From positions 2,927,001-2,991,000 of the forward strand of contig NZ_CP085167.1 in assembly GCF_022788715.1 (NCBI RefSeq): a DNA stretch of 64,000 nt, given 5' to 3'. This document shows positions 32,575 to 40,714 of this stretch, piece after piece. How positions within the stretch are numbered: the first letter of the stretch is position 1; each line of letters opens with the position of its first letter. Origin of the DNA: Sulfitobacter sp. DSM 110093 (lineage in GTDB: Bacteria; Pseudomonadota; Alphaproteobacteria; Rhodobacterales; Rhodobacteraceae). A model generated the notes under the pieces. It was given only the letters and a program-made list of their open reading frames with translations. It searched no databases and was not told where the DNA came from. The position numbers were made by a program, and so were the translations under genes.

Positions 32575-34776
32575 TCACTCCAGAAGATCGTCGTCGGCCG
32601 GAAGCCCAACCGTGTCAGCAGCGTCCAGTGGCGAAGCCCCTGTTTCCTGCCCTGTGACTTCGACTTCATCTGCCAGCAAGTCGCGGTGAGGCCCGGCGAG
32701 GTGCCGGCGCTCTGCAGTATCCGTGTACTGTGCAAAGTAGGTGTCTGCCTGTTCCAGGCCCTTGGCATCACGTGGCCTAGCCAGCAGCCCATTCATGGCC
32801 TTCAGGGAGCGTGAACGCTGGTCCATTTCGTAGACAAGTTCGAGCCGTGTAGCCTCCGCCTCCGGATCAATCTCCCGGCGGGATACCAACCACTCGCGCA
32901 CGTCCATTTCAGTCTTCCCAATCCAGCGCTCATCGGCAGCAAGGATTGTCTTCCACTCTCCAGCATCGGCACGCACGTCAATTGTGCCGATATCACCGTG
33001 CCAGTAGCAAACCTCGAGGTGTTTATTGTCGCCATCAGGGCCGAACCAGAGGTTGTCCAGATACTTTCCCTGGTAATTTACCCGGTTGATGGTTACGCCA
33101 TGCCGTCCCAGTTTCCGCTTGACCCTAGTACCAAATGCAAGGCGCATTTCTGAACTGCTGAGTCCCCTTACAGGCGCATCTTCGGTCGCATCTTTCCACG
33201 CCTGAAGTGGCGTCATGCCTAGACCTTCCTGGCGCCTGTTGTGATATCCGTCGACCGTCCACCGGACCAGCCAGCTCAGGAATTCTTCCAACGTAAGCGT
33301 CGCCCGCGCTGCCGGATCATTGCGGCCACGTTCAACGACGTTGGAAAAATTGCGGCCAGAGAACCTTTGCAGGAAAGTCTTGTGCATCGTGCCGAAGACA
33401 CGCTCGATGAACGGCCGCAACCAGGGTTTTCCGGCTGGGGTACCGAGGTTGGTGATCCCGAGAGACGCCAAGATATGATAAGCTTCATCCGAGATGTAGG
33501 ATCCGCCACGATCCATTACGACTTCCTCGGGCGCTCCGTGCTGGAACCAGTCATATTTGCAGCCAGCGGCATCGGAGATCGTAGTCTTGTCTGTATAGAT
33601 CATCTCGAGCGTCTGCTTCAAAACCCCCGTGATCCCTTTCGGCACGATCTGGAGTGCCAAAAGGCAGCGTGTATGTACGTCGATTGCGGCAGAGATCACC
33701 ACGCGTTTAGGCTGTCCGTCCATTCCAAGGACCTTTGCCTCTGCCGGAGTCAGCAGCTTGAAGATCCCCGTCAGCCGCAACAATAGTGTAAGGTCAATGG
33801 TGTACTCATCGATCTCGACACGTTCGAGCGCCCTGAGGGTCGTGATACCGACACCCAAGGCGTGCATGTCCTTATAGGCCTCATCAAAGCCGCGCTGCCG
33901 CGTCACTAGTGCAGCCCGCCCGAGGCGCGCGGCTTGTTTACGCACAAATGCTTTGCTTACGCGGTTAGACAAGGTAGGTAGCGGCAGTTCTGCGCTGACC
34001 CGCCGCTTGTTTTCATTGTTGATCGCAGCCAGAACACTGTCATGCAGCGAGTTGATCTCTTGCCGTTCCTGATCGATCAGGTCGTCGAGCACTGACGTGA
34101 CAAAATCCGCCAGCTCTTCCGAGTGCCCCGACTTTCCACCGCATTTCCGGAGCTTGTCATACAGTCCGTCTTCTCCAAAACGATTCAGCTTTCCAAGCCA
34201 TTTGTAGATGGAGGCTCCTTTTGACGTCGGATCTCCGTTCTTAACAGTGAGGTCAAAGACAAAAGGCTTTCGCACTGCCTCTTGGCCATACAGCGTCGGC
34301 CGGGCTCCGCGCCTGGGTCGACTGGCGAGGACCTCCTGCACGAGCCGGGCATGCACAGTCCGGGCCCGCGCAATGATCAGTTCGGCATCTTGCTCGAAGG
34401 CTTGACGCGTCATTCCGATCCGCTCTTCGGCCATCAACTCCTTTGCTCCGAGCGCGCACGCTTTGCGGACAAGCATCCGCGAAGTTTCCTTGTGAGTCCG
34501 CCAATGGCGGGGAATGTAGGACGGATCAGCATCCTGCACTCCGGGCCGGCTGAGGATCACCAACTGGCCATGGCTATTCTCGGTTTCAACACGCGGATAA
34601 TTCAGCAATTCGTGGACAGGGTCATTTACGACACCTGTCTTGGGATCAGTCCACTCCTCCCAGATGACGACATACCCCTCAGGGCGTACGGCAATTACCT
34701 CAGCAGGGCGCGGGCCGATGCGGAAACGGCACCCTTCCTCCAGCAGTTTGCGGCGGGGCTTCAGCGAGACTGGCAT
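32575..34776 (-). CDS. tniA: TniA/TnsB-like DDE transposase
   Basis: A 733-residue transposase of the TnsB/TniA/Mu type. N-terminal helix-turn-helix domains precede an rve integrase core with the catalytic triad Asp in ISAAIDVHTRC (about 366), Asp in VVMDRGGSYI (about 422) and Glu in PFIERVFGTMH (about 458); the 35-residue spacing is normal. A Mu-transposase C-terminal beta-barrel follows (VNYQGKYLDNLWFG). The ATG at 34776 shares its A with the tnsA stop (TAATG). It joins the 3' ends to target DNA, while TnsA would cut the 5' ends. Confidence 0.9.
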   Translation of the reverse strand: MPVSLKPRRKLLEEGCRFRIGPRPAEVIAVRPEGYVVIWEEWTDPKTGVVNDPVHELLNYPRVETENSHGQLVILSRPGVQDADPSYIPRHWRTHKETSRMLVRKACALGAKELMAEERIGMTRQAFEQDAELIIARARTVHARLVQEVLASRPRRGARPTLYGQEAVRKPFVFDLTVKNGDPTSKGASIYKWLGKLNRFGEDGLYDKLRKCGGKSGHSEELADFVTSVLDDLIDQERQEINSLHDSVLAAINNENKRRVSAELPLPTLSNRVSKAFVRKQAARLGRAALVTRQRGFDEAYKDMHALGVGITTLRALERVEIDEYTIDLTLLLRLTGIFKLLTPAEAKVLGMDGQPKRVVISAAIDVHTRCLLALQIVPKGITGVLKQTLEMIYTDKTTISDAAGCKYDWFQHGAPEEVVMDRGGSYISDEAYHILASLGITNLGTPAGKPWLRPFIERVFGTMHKTFLQRFSGRNFSNVVERGRNDPAARATLTLEEFLSWLVRWTVDGYHNRRQEGLGMTPLQAWKDATEDAPVRGLSSSEMRLAFGTRVKRKLGRHGVTINRVNYQGKYLDNLWFGPDGDNKHLEVCYWHGDIGTIDVRADAGEWKTILAADERWIGKTEMDVREWLVSRREIDPEAEATRLELVYEMDQRSRSLKAMNGLLARPRDAKGLEQADTYFAQYTDTAERRHLAGPHRDLLADEVEVTGQETGASPLDAADTVGLPADDDLLE

Positions 34777-35444
34777 TAGATATTTTCCCCGTGCGCGATA
34801 ATAGTCCAGGGCGTGATGCGCTCCGCCGCGAGGACCTTGACAGCTCCGGAGTGGATCAGCCGGATCACACTCCAAAATCCAGTCGAACCAATGCCGCACG
34901 CGCCAAGAAAATCGCGGATCGACATAGGCTCCGTCAGTGCGTCCAGCGCCGCAGTTACTTTCTCATCCATGTACGGATCAGGGTGCCGCGCAGCATGAAA
35001 CAACTTGGCATTCGCCAGTTCGATTGGGTCGACATTGCGCTCTGTCGCGACGCAAACCCTATTGGCAGCCTCCATCGTCGCGACCCTGGTGACAGCTTCC
35101 ATCTTAGCGCGAAACACATGGCGCTCGGCCTTACGCTGCGGCTTTACCGAAATGGCGGTACGCTGCCCGTTCCGATGGGTCAGCCGCAAGTCAAACCAGT
35201 ACGGGGTCGCCTGCACTGTGCCGTGACGTACCATGATAGGCGCGATCTGCTCTTCAACATCCACGACGTCCGGCCGGTAACGGCTGCAGATCGCCACGTG
35301 ATATTCCAGCAGACTGTTGTACTGCATTGCCTGCGATTTGCCGTTCGCATTCAGGAAAGTCATCTGACCAACGAAGTGGAACGGAGATTTCTTCAGGATG
35401 GTCCGCGTGGCGCGGCTATGAAGGTAGGTGTCGTCGAAACTCAT
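34776..35444 (-). CDS. tnsA: TnsA-like endonuclease
   Basis: A 222-residue protein with the TnsA N-terminal nuclease fold. Likely catalytic residues are Glu in LLEYHVAICSRYRPDVVDVEEQ, Asp in PYWFDLRLTHRNGQ and the Gln/Ser-x-Lys strand AISVKPQRKAER. A short C-terminal helical part (PMSIRDFLGACGIGSTGFWSVIRLI) resembles the winged helix that contacts TnsC. TnsA makes cut-and-paste transposition possible and distinguishes this element from Tn5053/Tn402, which have tniA, tniB and tniQ but no tnsA. It is the first gene of the transposon operon. Confidence 0.8.
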   Translation of the reverse strand: MSFDDTYLHSRATRTILKKSPFHFVGQMTFLNANGKSQAMQYNSLLEYHVAICSRYRPDVVDVEEQIAPIMVRHGTVQATPYWFDLRLTHRNGQRTAISVKPQRKAERHVFRAKMEAVTRVATMEAANRVCVATERNVDPIELANAKLFHAARHPDPYMDEKVTAALDALTEPMSIRDFLGACGIGSTGFWSVIRLIHSGAVKVLAAERITPWTIIAHGENI

Positions 35445-35479
35445 CTTGTCGTCTTTCGTTTAGGCAAGCCTCCTCCGTC

Positions 35480-35501
35480 CTCTGAAACCGAGGTTTCAGA
35501 G
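35480..35501. promoter_or_regulatory. 22-bp palindrome upstream of tnsA
   Basis: CTCTGAAACC (35480-35489) and GGTTTCAGAG (35492-35501) are perfect inverted arms around GA, 36 bp upstream of the tnsA start. It could be an operator or an RNA hairpin in the leader. No regulator gene is encoded in the element. Confidence 0.5.
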
Positions 35502-35578
35502 CTATGGCTGGGACCGCCGATTGGTTTTTCGAGGCGCGGTAGAACGCCGTCGTCTCATAAGGATGGAGGTACGAGGAG

Positions 35579-35597
35579 GTTGTGAAAAAACTCAGAG
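35579..35597 (+). promoter_or_regulatory. TnsB-site-like motif upstream of tnsA
   Basis: GTTGTGAAAAAACTCAGAG matches the reverse complement of the left-end site at 29866 (GTTACGGGAAAAACTTAGAG) at most positions. It is in the inverted orientation expected for the opposite transposon end. In Tn7 the right end overlaps the tnsA promoter in the same way. Confidence 0.45.
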
Positions 35598-35636
35598 ATT
35601 ATTTTTGAAATATTTTCAGACCAATCTAAAATTCTG

Positions 35637-36155
35637 TTATATAATGACTTTTTCATCACCGATGGTCGGCCATGTTCTTGCCACCAGGGTCAGCACCGGG
35701 ACCAAATCATCGAATCCTAACTCAAAGGCCTGTTCGGCCATTCGATCTGGACGCTTATCGGTAAGACGCCTGGCGAAACGCAAAGGAACACTAAGGACAT
35801 CGGGCGCCAATATTGCGCAGTACCCCGCAACCGCGGTTTCTGGAAAAGCATTCGCGGTATCTGTCGCAAGCGGCGCTCCGAGACGGTACCAGCGCGAAAG
35901 CGTACGCGCCCATTGGTCGCCCTCAGAAACATGGATCAACGGTGACGTGACAATCTGCGTCTTTCCGAGCGCCGGATGGCCTTCCACATTTCCTGCCAGC
36001 GACAACTGGGCGCCGCGCAAGACAGGCGTCCATTCTTCGAGCCTCGGTGCATCCATATCCGTGCCTTCTGGATCAGTGCCGGAAATCACCGCCCGAAACG
36101 CGGTTAGATGAAGTTCAATAAAAGCCCGGAGGCTAGCGGCTGCGTGCATGTTCAT
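35637..36155 (-). CDS. conserved hypothetical protein (DUF6634-like)
   Basis: A 172-residue soluble protein starting MNMHAAASLRAFIE. Its conserved-looking core runs DAPRLEEWTPVLRG, then LAGNVEGHPALG, then the WARTLSRWYRLGAPL block. From memory this pattern belongs to a family of short Rhodobacterales proteins (DUF6634), not verified here. The ATG at 36155 follows AAAGGAAATG. There is no signal peptide, helix-turn-helix or catalytic motif that I recognise. It sits just upstream of tnsA on the same strand and could be transposon cargo or flanking DNA. Confidence 0.6.
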   Translation of the reverse strand: MNMHAAASLRAFIELHLTAFRAVISGTDPEGTDMDAPRLEEWTPVLRGAQLSLAGNVEGHPALGKTQIVTSPLIHVSEGDQWARTLSRWYRLGAPLATDTANAFPETAVAGYCAILAPDVLSVPLRFARRLTDKRPDRMAEQAFELGFDDLVPVLTLVARTWPTIGDEKVII

Positions 36156-37288
36156 TTCCTTTAAGCAGTCGAACCTGCCCCCCATTGGGAACGGAGAGGC
36201 AGAGATTGAATTGGTAGGGTGAACGCGCGTGTTCGGCAGTTCGCTTAGAGGCTTGGCCGGAGCATGGGAAACACATAGCTTTGCGAAAACAGTCACTTGA
36301 AGCCTTTTCGAAAAGCGAATTCTCCAAGCAGGACAACCCGAAGCGACGGTTCAAATGACTCTTTCGCACGCCCGTTGAGCTTGGAAACAAACTGTTTCCT
36401 AACTCAAAGGGGCGGTTTTCACCCCGTCCAAACGAGCGAACAGGTGGACCCGATCCGGGAAACAAGGGTATCCACCTCGGGGAAAGCGAATCGCTGAGCA
36501 AAGTTCGCGCTTGGCTTGGAGATCACGAACGTCGCGACGGCCCCGCACTCGGCTGACATTCATGCTCAATTCTCTGACGGGCCTCGTCCGGGTTTTAGGT
36601 GCCGGACTCAGCGATATCTGACTGACAACACCTTTTGGCAGGAATGGGCAATATCGCTGACAGCGGCGAAACAGGCATTGCTGGATGACTTTGCTACGAC
36701 ACGATGATGGTCAGTGGAGGGGACCGGGGCCCAAACGCTGCGTTCAGCGAACGTCCGATCTTCGAGCCCCTCTCGAAAACGAGGCCTACGTGGACCGATG
36801 CCACGAGTGATCCTTCCGACGTAACAGAGACCCCATCACACCGAACCTGAGAAAGGAGAAACCGCATTGGAAATGCGGATACAGCGCAGATCATTAACCG
36901 AGGTAGATCTAAGATTGAGTTCCGCTTCGGGTTCCGGTTCCTCTTTAGGCGGGAAGTCCCTCAACACACTGAATCGATGAGTATAAATAACCTCTTGGCC
37001 CCGAAAACGGGCCTGTTTGGACCGTTAGGAGTTCTGCTTTCCAACCCTTCCAATTGCCACAAGAGACTTGCTGCAAAATAGTCCTCTTCCCCGGTGGCAT
37101 TGGCCGCGCTATGCGACTGCAAAGGCAGACCTATTATGTGAGCCTTCGTCCAAATGGCTGAAACTTGCCTTTCAAGGGTCAAATGACCCACTTTGGTGAG
37201 CTTAATAATGTGAACGGCCTACCGGCGGGGGTTCAGCACCTTGAACAAAATGAGTGCTTCACACTCGATGATTTTGAATGGGCTTTGT
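36156..37288. other. 1.1-kb gene-poor scar region
   Basis: No convincing gene is seen. Short open frames lack ribosome sites and recognisable sequence. It contains a self-complementary GGAAACAAACTGTTTCC (36389-36405), a 55-bp repeat shared with 46872-46926, and several GGGAAA-rich stretches that could be degenerate transposon-end sequence. It separates the Tn7-like core from a broken MFS/IS5 remnant and probably records deletion events. Confidence 0.5.
36992..37046 (+). repeat. diverged 55-bp dispersed repeat, copy A
   Basis: Aligned without gaps to 46872-46926, 44 of 55 bases agree, including CTCTTGG, the ACCG..AGGAGTTC block and TTTCC. Weaker similarity extends about 24 bp upstream (ACTGAA). 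Both copies are in the same orientation, in non-coding DNA near IS remnants. Confidence 0.55.
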
Positions 37289-37567
37289 TCATGTTTCCTT
37301 TTGCAACATATCGTCGCGCAGTGGCACGGTTTGGCGCTCAATCATCCGATGCAATTCGGGTGGTGCGTCGCCGCGGTGGAGCCGCCTGATCTGATCCGAT
37401 AGCTCTGCATCTGCATTGGTCCGTCGCTCATCGTGGCGGCCATATTCGCCCCAAGTTGGCACATGATAGCTCTCGCTCCAATGCCCCGGTCTGTGCAGAT
37501 CGCGCAACAGCGTCCATTGCTGCGCACCGTCGCGGATGCGTACCCGACGTCGCGGGCTCATCGCCGC
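37289..37567 (-). pseudogene. 3' fragment of an MFS_3 transporter gene
   Basis: About 90 codons match the C-terminal tail of the MFS protein at 162-1778 (RIRDGAQQW, HWSESYHVPTWGEY, DAELSDQIRRLHRGD, PLRDDM.QKET) with about 8% amino-acid changes. Similarity stops at about 37567, where an IS5-family transposase remnant on the other strand begins. All transmembrane segments are missing, so it cannot be a transporter. It is a diverged paralogue rather than a fresh duplication. Confidence 0.8.
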
Positions 37568-37568
37568 A

Positions 37569-37758
37569 GGAAGAAAAATGCACTGCGTCAAACTCCTTGG
37601 CCAAGGCCTTATGGCCAGAGACTTCGACCGACAGGTCGCTGAGCTCCAGGTCCGGATCGCGTTGCTCAACCGCGACACCGCTCTGGGCATACCCACGCAG
37701 GATAAATCCGTCTTGAAAAGGGGAAGTCCGCTCAAACCCCGATTTGTGCGACAAAGCC
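37569..37758 (+). pseudogene. IS5-family transposase C-terminal remnant with terminal repeat
   Basis: The plus strand encodes MHCVKLLGQGLMARDFDRQ and VAELQVRIALLNRDTALGIP, which matches from memory the C-terminus of a common Rhodobacterales IS5-family transposase. The element end is recognisable at 37739-37758, which on the minus strand reads GGCTTTGTCGCACAAATCGG, an IS903-like terminal repeat. The 5' part and the other end are missing. The junction with the MFS fragment suggests that insertion into that gene was followed by deletion. Confidence 0.65.
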
Positions 37759-37788
37759 GTTCCTGCAGAGCAGTGTCAATAAACAAAC

Positions 37789-39072
37789 TTACATTAGCGA
37801 TGGCAAATAGGTCACGATATTTGGGAATGCAATGAGAAGTATTAGTAGCAGTACATCCCCGAACAAAAACGGCGTGACACCACGAAATCCATCTTCGACT
37901 TTGGTGTTTGTCGCGCCGCACGCAACGAAGACATTCATTCCAAGTGGTGGCGATACCAAACCCATCTCGGCTGTTTTAGTTACAATGATACCGAACCAAA
38001 TAGGGTCATAGCCGAGCGACATCACCAACGGAAAAATCAGCGGCAGGGTAAGGATTATGATGGCGATCTGATCGATAAAGAAGCCAAGTACAAGGTATAG
38101 CAGAATAATGATGATCAGGATGCCCCAATTCGGCAAGGGAAGTTCCGAAACCCACAGCACTAAGTTCTGCGGCACTTCGGTGATTGCTAAAAAGTAACTA
38201 AACACCATTGCACCGATCACGATGGCAAAAATCATAGAAGTAGATCCGAGCGTGGCCCGGAACGCTTCGACAAAGCCGCCCCAACGGAGGCCCCCGACGG
38301 CAATTGAGATAACCATCGCGCCGCTTGCGCCAACAGCTGCCGCTTCGGTGGCAGTAATTGCGCCTGAATATATCCCCCCCAGAACAAGTAACACCAACGC
38401 TATTGCGGGCCATGTCTTAGGCAGGCTTCCCCAGCGGTCAGACCACGAGTGTCGCTCTGTCGGAGGCGCTATTTCAGGATTGCGTCGCACCTGAATGATA
38501 ATTGTCACTACATAAACGCCAGCTGTTAACAAGCCGGGGATGACACCTGCTAAAAACAAACGCCCAATCGAAGTTTCTGTGAGCACGCCATACAATATCA
38601 ATGGAAGGCTAGGCGGTATCATAATTGAAAGTGTGCCACCGATGGCAATGACGCCAAGCGCGAAGCGATCGCTATAGCCGTACCGCCGCATTTCAGGCAT
38701 AGATATGCGCGACATCGCTGCTGCCGCGGCTGTTGACGAGCCGGAAAGCACCGCAAACCCGACACTTGCTGCAATCGCCGCCAGTGCAAGACCGCCGCGA
38801 ATATGACCCATCCACAGATAGCATGCGCGATATAGGTCTCGCACGACGGCGCCTCGTGCCAGAAGTTCAGCCATTAATATAAATAACGGAACGGTCGATA
38901 GTAAAAAGCTTGCCGCTGTGCGATACGGTGTTGTTTGAAGAACGCTAAGCATCGCTCCAGGGCCCGCTTCGATGTACAAGCCCAGCGCGCCGCATATGAT
39001 CAATGAAAACGCAATTGGCATCCCCATGACGATCAGGACAACTAATATCAGCATGATGACTAGGGCTATCAT
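37789..39072 (-). CDS. dctM: TRAP transporter large permease DctM (system 1)
   Basis: A 427-residue DctM-type permease with about 12 helices. Family features are VLSGSSTAAAAAMSRISMPEMRRYGYSDRFALG, SIMIPPSLPLILYGVLTETSIGRLF and the C-terminal VSPPLGMNVFVACGATN. It drives sodium-coupled uptake with DctQ and the binding protein. Its ATG overlaps the dctQ stop. It is the last gene of a seven-gene minus-strand operon with acyl-CoA enzymes and is AT-richer than the cassettes left of it. The 3' end runs to within 31 bp of an IS5 remnant. Confidence 0.9.
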   Translation of the reverse strand: MIALVIMLILVVLIVMGMPIAFSLIICGALGLYIEAGPGAMLSVLQTTPYRTAASFLLSTVPLFILMAELLARGAVVRDLYRACYLWMGHIRGGLALAAIAASVGFAVLSGSSTAAAAAMSRISMPEMRRYGYSDRFALGVIAIGGTLSIMIPPSLPLILYGVLTETSIGRLFLAGVIPGLLTAGVYVVTIIIQVRRNPEIAPPTERHSWSDRWGSLPKTWPAIALVLLVLGGIYSGAITATEAAAVGASGAMVISIAVGGLRWGGFVEAFRATLGSTSMIFAIVIGAMVFSYFLAITEVPQNLVLWVSELPLPNWGILIIIILLYLVLGFFIDQIAIIILTLPLIFPLVMSLGYDPIWFGIIVTKTAEMGLVSPPLGMNVFVACGATNTKVEDGFRGVTPFLFGDVLLLILLIAFPNIVTYLPSLM

Positions 39073-39614
39073 GTATCACCACCATCGGCTGAGTGCGGGT
39101 TCACGTCGGCCACGCCATCATCTCCTTCGCCAGATGTAAAAAGGATTTCGACCGCATCTATACACAGCCTCACGGTAAAAACCGCTGTGCCCAGGGCCAT
39201 AATAAGCCATGAGGGGCCAGTTGGAATTGCAACCACTCCGGTTGTCCAACGGTTCAGGGCAATATTCTTCAAACCGTTCTTTGCCGCAACATATGCAACC
39301 AAGCCGAACACGATGGCAGCGGACACAAGATAGGTGAATTCGAAAATGCGCGCCGCTGGTTTCGGCAGTCGTTCGAGCACGAAATCAACCCGTACGTGAG
39401 CACCCTTTCTTTGAGTATGCGCGAAACTTAGGAAAACGATCGAAATCATCAAGTAAAACTCGCTGATTTCGTAGACGCCGGAAATAGGAGCGTTAAGAAA
39501 ATACCTTCCACCCGCATCTCCGGCCACCAAAACCATAAGTAAAAACAATGCCAAGGCTCCAAAAATGACTAAAACATTTTCGACAGCCGCAAGGAGACGC
39601 TTTATCGTTTTCAT
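39069..39614 (-). CDS. dctQ: TRAP transporter small permease DctQ (system 1)
   Basis: A protein of about 181 residues with four transmembrane helices and the DctQ pattern (NVLVIFGALALFLLMVLVAGDAGGRYFLNAPISGVYEISEFYLM, then RKGAHVRVDFVLERLP). The ATG at 39614 has GGAG upstream; an earlier in-frame start at 39650 would add residues without hydrophobic character. It overlaps dctM by ATGA. It joins DctM in the membrane. Confidence 0.87.
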   Translation of the reverse strand: MKTIKRLLAAVENVLVIFGALALFLLMVLVAGDAGGRYFLNAPISGVYEISEFYLMISIVFLSFAHTQRKGAHVRVDFVLERLPKPAARIFEFTYLVSAAIVFGLVAYVAAKNGLKNIALNRWTTGVVAIPTGPSWLIMALGTAVFTVRLCIDAVEILFTSGEGDDGVADVNPHSADGGDT

Positions 39615-39670
39615 TTGTATTCTCCGCCCGCCACAAATGTGCCCAATCATGAATGATTGAGCACTGCTGC

Positions 39671-40690
39671 TTATTTGGTAACCAAAGCAGACCAGCGATC
39701 CAAAATTGCCTGTGCCGGTTTACCCTGTGCTTCGAGGCTGTCTACCCACGCTTGGCGCACCCCGCTCAACTTGGTATTCCAATCTTCTAATTGCGAATCT
39801 TCAATCTGATATAAGCCGCCGCCGTTCTCAATGAGACCATCGGCGAACTCGGAAATCCGATCTTTGTCAGCCTGAACGACCGCAGGAATTACTTCCCTAG
39901 CGGCTTCAATAATTGCCACCTGGATGTCTTCAGGCAGAGATCTCCAGACATCTTCGTTAATCACATAGAGGGCAGGAAAAAGACCAAGGTTGATATTGTC
40001 GGTGGAATAATTGATCTGCTCCTGCAACTTATAACCAGCAGCCGTCGGTAGATTAAATAGAGTTCCGTCCACAGTACCTCGCTGCAAAGCGGGGTATAGA
40101 TCAGGTGCGGGGATCGCGACTGGAACCGCGCCAAGCGCTTCGACACTGCGTTCTTGAACACCGCCAGAAGACCGCAACTTCACGCCTTGAAGCTGTTCGA
40201 CTGTATCGAACTTCTCCCCACGGCTCATAACCTGATAAGGGGCAGTAACCAGCGAACGAATTGCCCGAACACCCAGCGGCAAAATTTCGGTTTCATTAAG
40301 GTCGGTAAGAACGAGTTCGTTAAACGCATCATTAAGCGCCTGTTGATCCGTGACATTGCCCACCAAAGGCAACGCTGTAACTGTAGACAATGGTAGGCGG
40401 TCGGACAGATAGAGCGGTGGAGCATAGACGATATCTGCAAGGCCATTTTGTGCTGCATCCAGCAGGTCAGCGGATTTTGCCAATTGTTCTGCGGGGAAGT
40501 ATTTAAATGCGATCCGGCCATTGGTTTTTTCCACCACCAGGTCCAACCAGTCTTGAGTATTTTTGGAGTATTGGTGTGTCGTCGGAAAACTATCAGCGAC
40601 ACGCAAAGTGAAATCCTGAGCGAAGACCGAGCTCGCGATCATAGGAATGACGAACGCGACCAATCCTGACATTATTTTAATCTTTTTCAT
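39671..40690 (-). CDS. dctP: TRAP solute-binding protein DctP (system 1)
   Basis: A 339-residue periplasmic receptor with signal peptide (ending near SSVFAQ) and the DctP-type fold: LRVADSFPTTHQYSKNTQDWL, a conserved Arg in VKLRSSGGVQERSVEALGAVPV, and LYPALQRGTVDGTLFN. The conserved arginine normally forms a salt bridge with a ligand carboxylate. It lies between the catabolic genes and dctQ. With a downstream CoA-transferase and acyl-CoA dehydrogenases the ligand is probably a carboxylic acid that is activated to its CoA thioester. Confidence 0.88.
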   Translation of the reverse strand: MKKIKIMSGLVAFVIPMIASSVFAQDFTLRVADSFPTTHQYSKNTQDWLDLVVEKTNGRIAFKYFPAEQLAKSADLLDAAQNGLADIVYAPPLYLSDRLPLSTVTALPLVGNVTDQQALNDAFNELVLTDLNETEILPLGVRAIRSLVTAPYQVMSRGEKFDTVEQLQGVKLRSSGGVQERSVEALGAVPVAIPAPDLYPALQRGTVDGTLFNLPTAAGYKLQEQINYSTDNINLGLFPALYVINEDVWRSLPEDIQVAIIEAAREVIPAVVQADKDRISEFADGLIENGGGLYQIEDSQLEDWNTKLSGVRQAWVDSLEAQGKPAQAILDRWSALVTK

Positions 40691-40714
40691 TTTTCTCTCC
40701 CTAGTTGTTTTCTG

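Larger units (their letters stand above)
29708..35601 (-). mobile_element. Tn7-like transposon core (tnsA-tniA-tniB-tniQ)
   Basis: Four adjacent minus-strand genes encode a TnsA-like endonuclease, a DDE transposase, an AAA+ regulator and a TniQ target-selection protein. The left terminus is placed at TGTCGCTAAAGG (29708), whose start and CTGCACC segment resemble, from memory, Tn5053/Tn402 ends. Four copies of a transposase-binding-like motif follow. The right terminus was not found as a TGT/ACA match or a 5-bp duplication of GATAC. The end given is the last copy of the motif upstream of tnsA and is provisional; the true end may lie further right or be deleted. Confidence 0.65.

Noticed and set aside
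29708..36155. CRISPR-associated transposon (CAST)
   Set aside because: TnsA, TniA, TniB and TniQ are present, but no cas gene and no CRISPR-like repeat array was seen in or beside the element.
36650..36706. Right terminus of the Tn7-like element near ACGACA at 36704
   Set aside because: Only loose similarity to the inverted left end (GATG..TTT..GACA) and the next bases (CGATG) do not duplicate the left flank GATAC.
36516..36707. 63-codon plus-strand frame in the gene-poor scar
   Set aside because: TTG start with only a weak upstream purine stretch and no recognisable sequence; surrounded by degenerate DNA.
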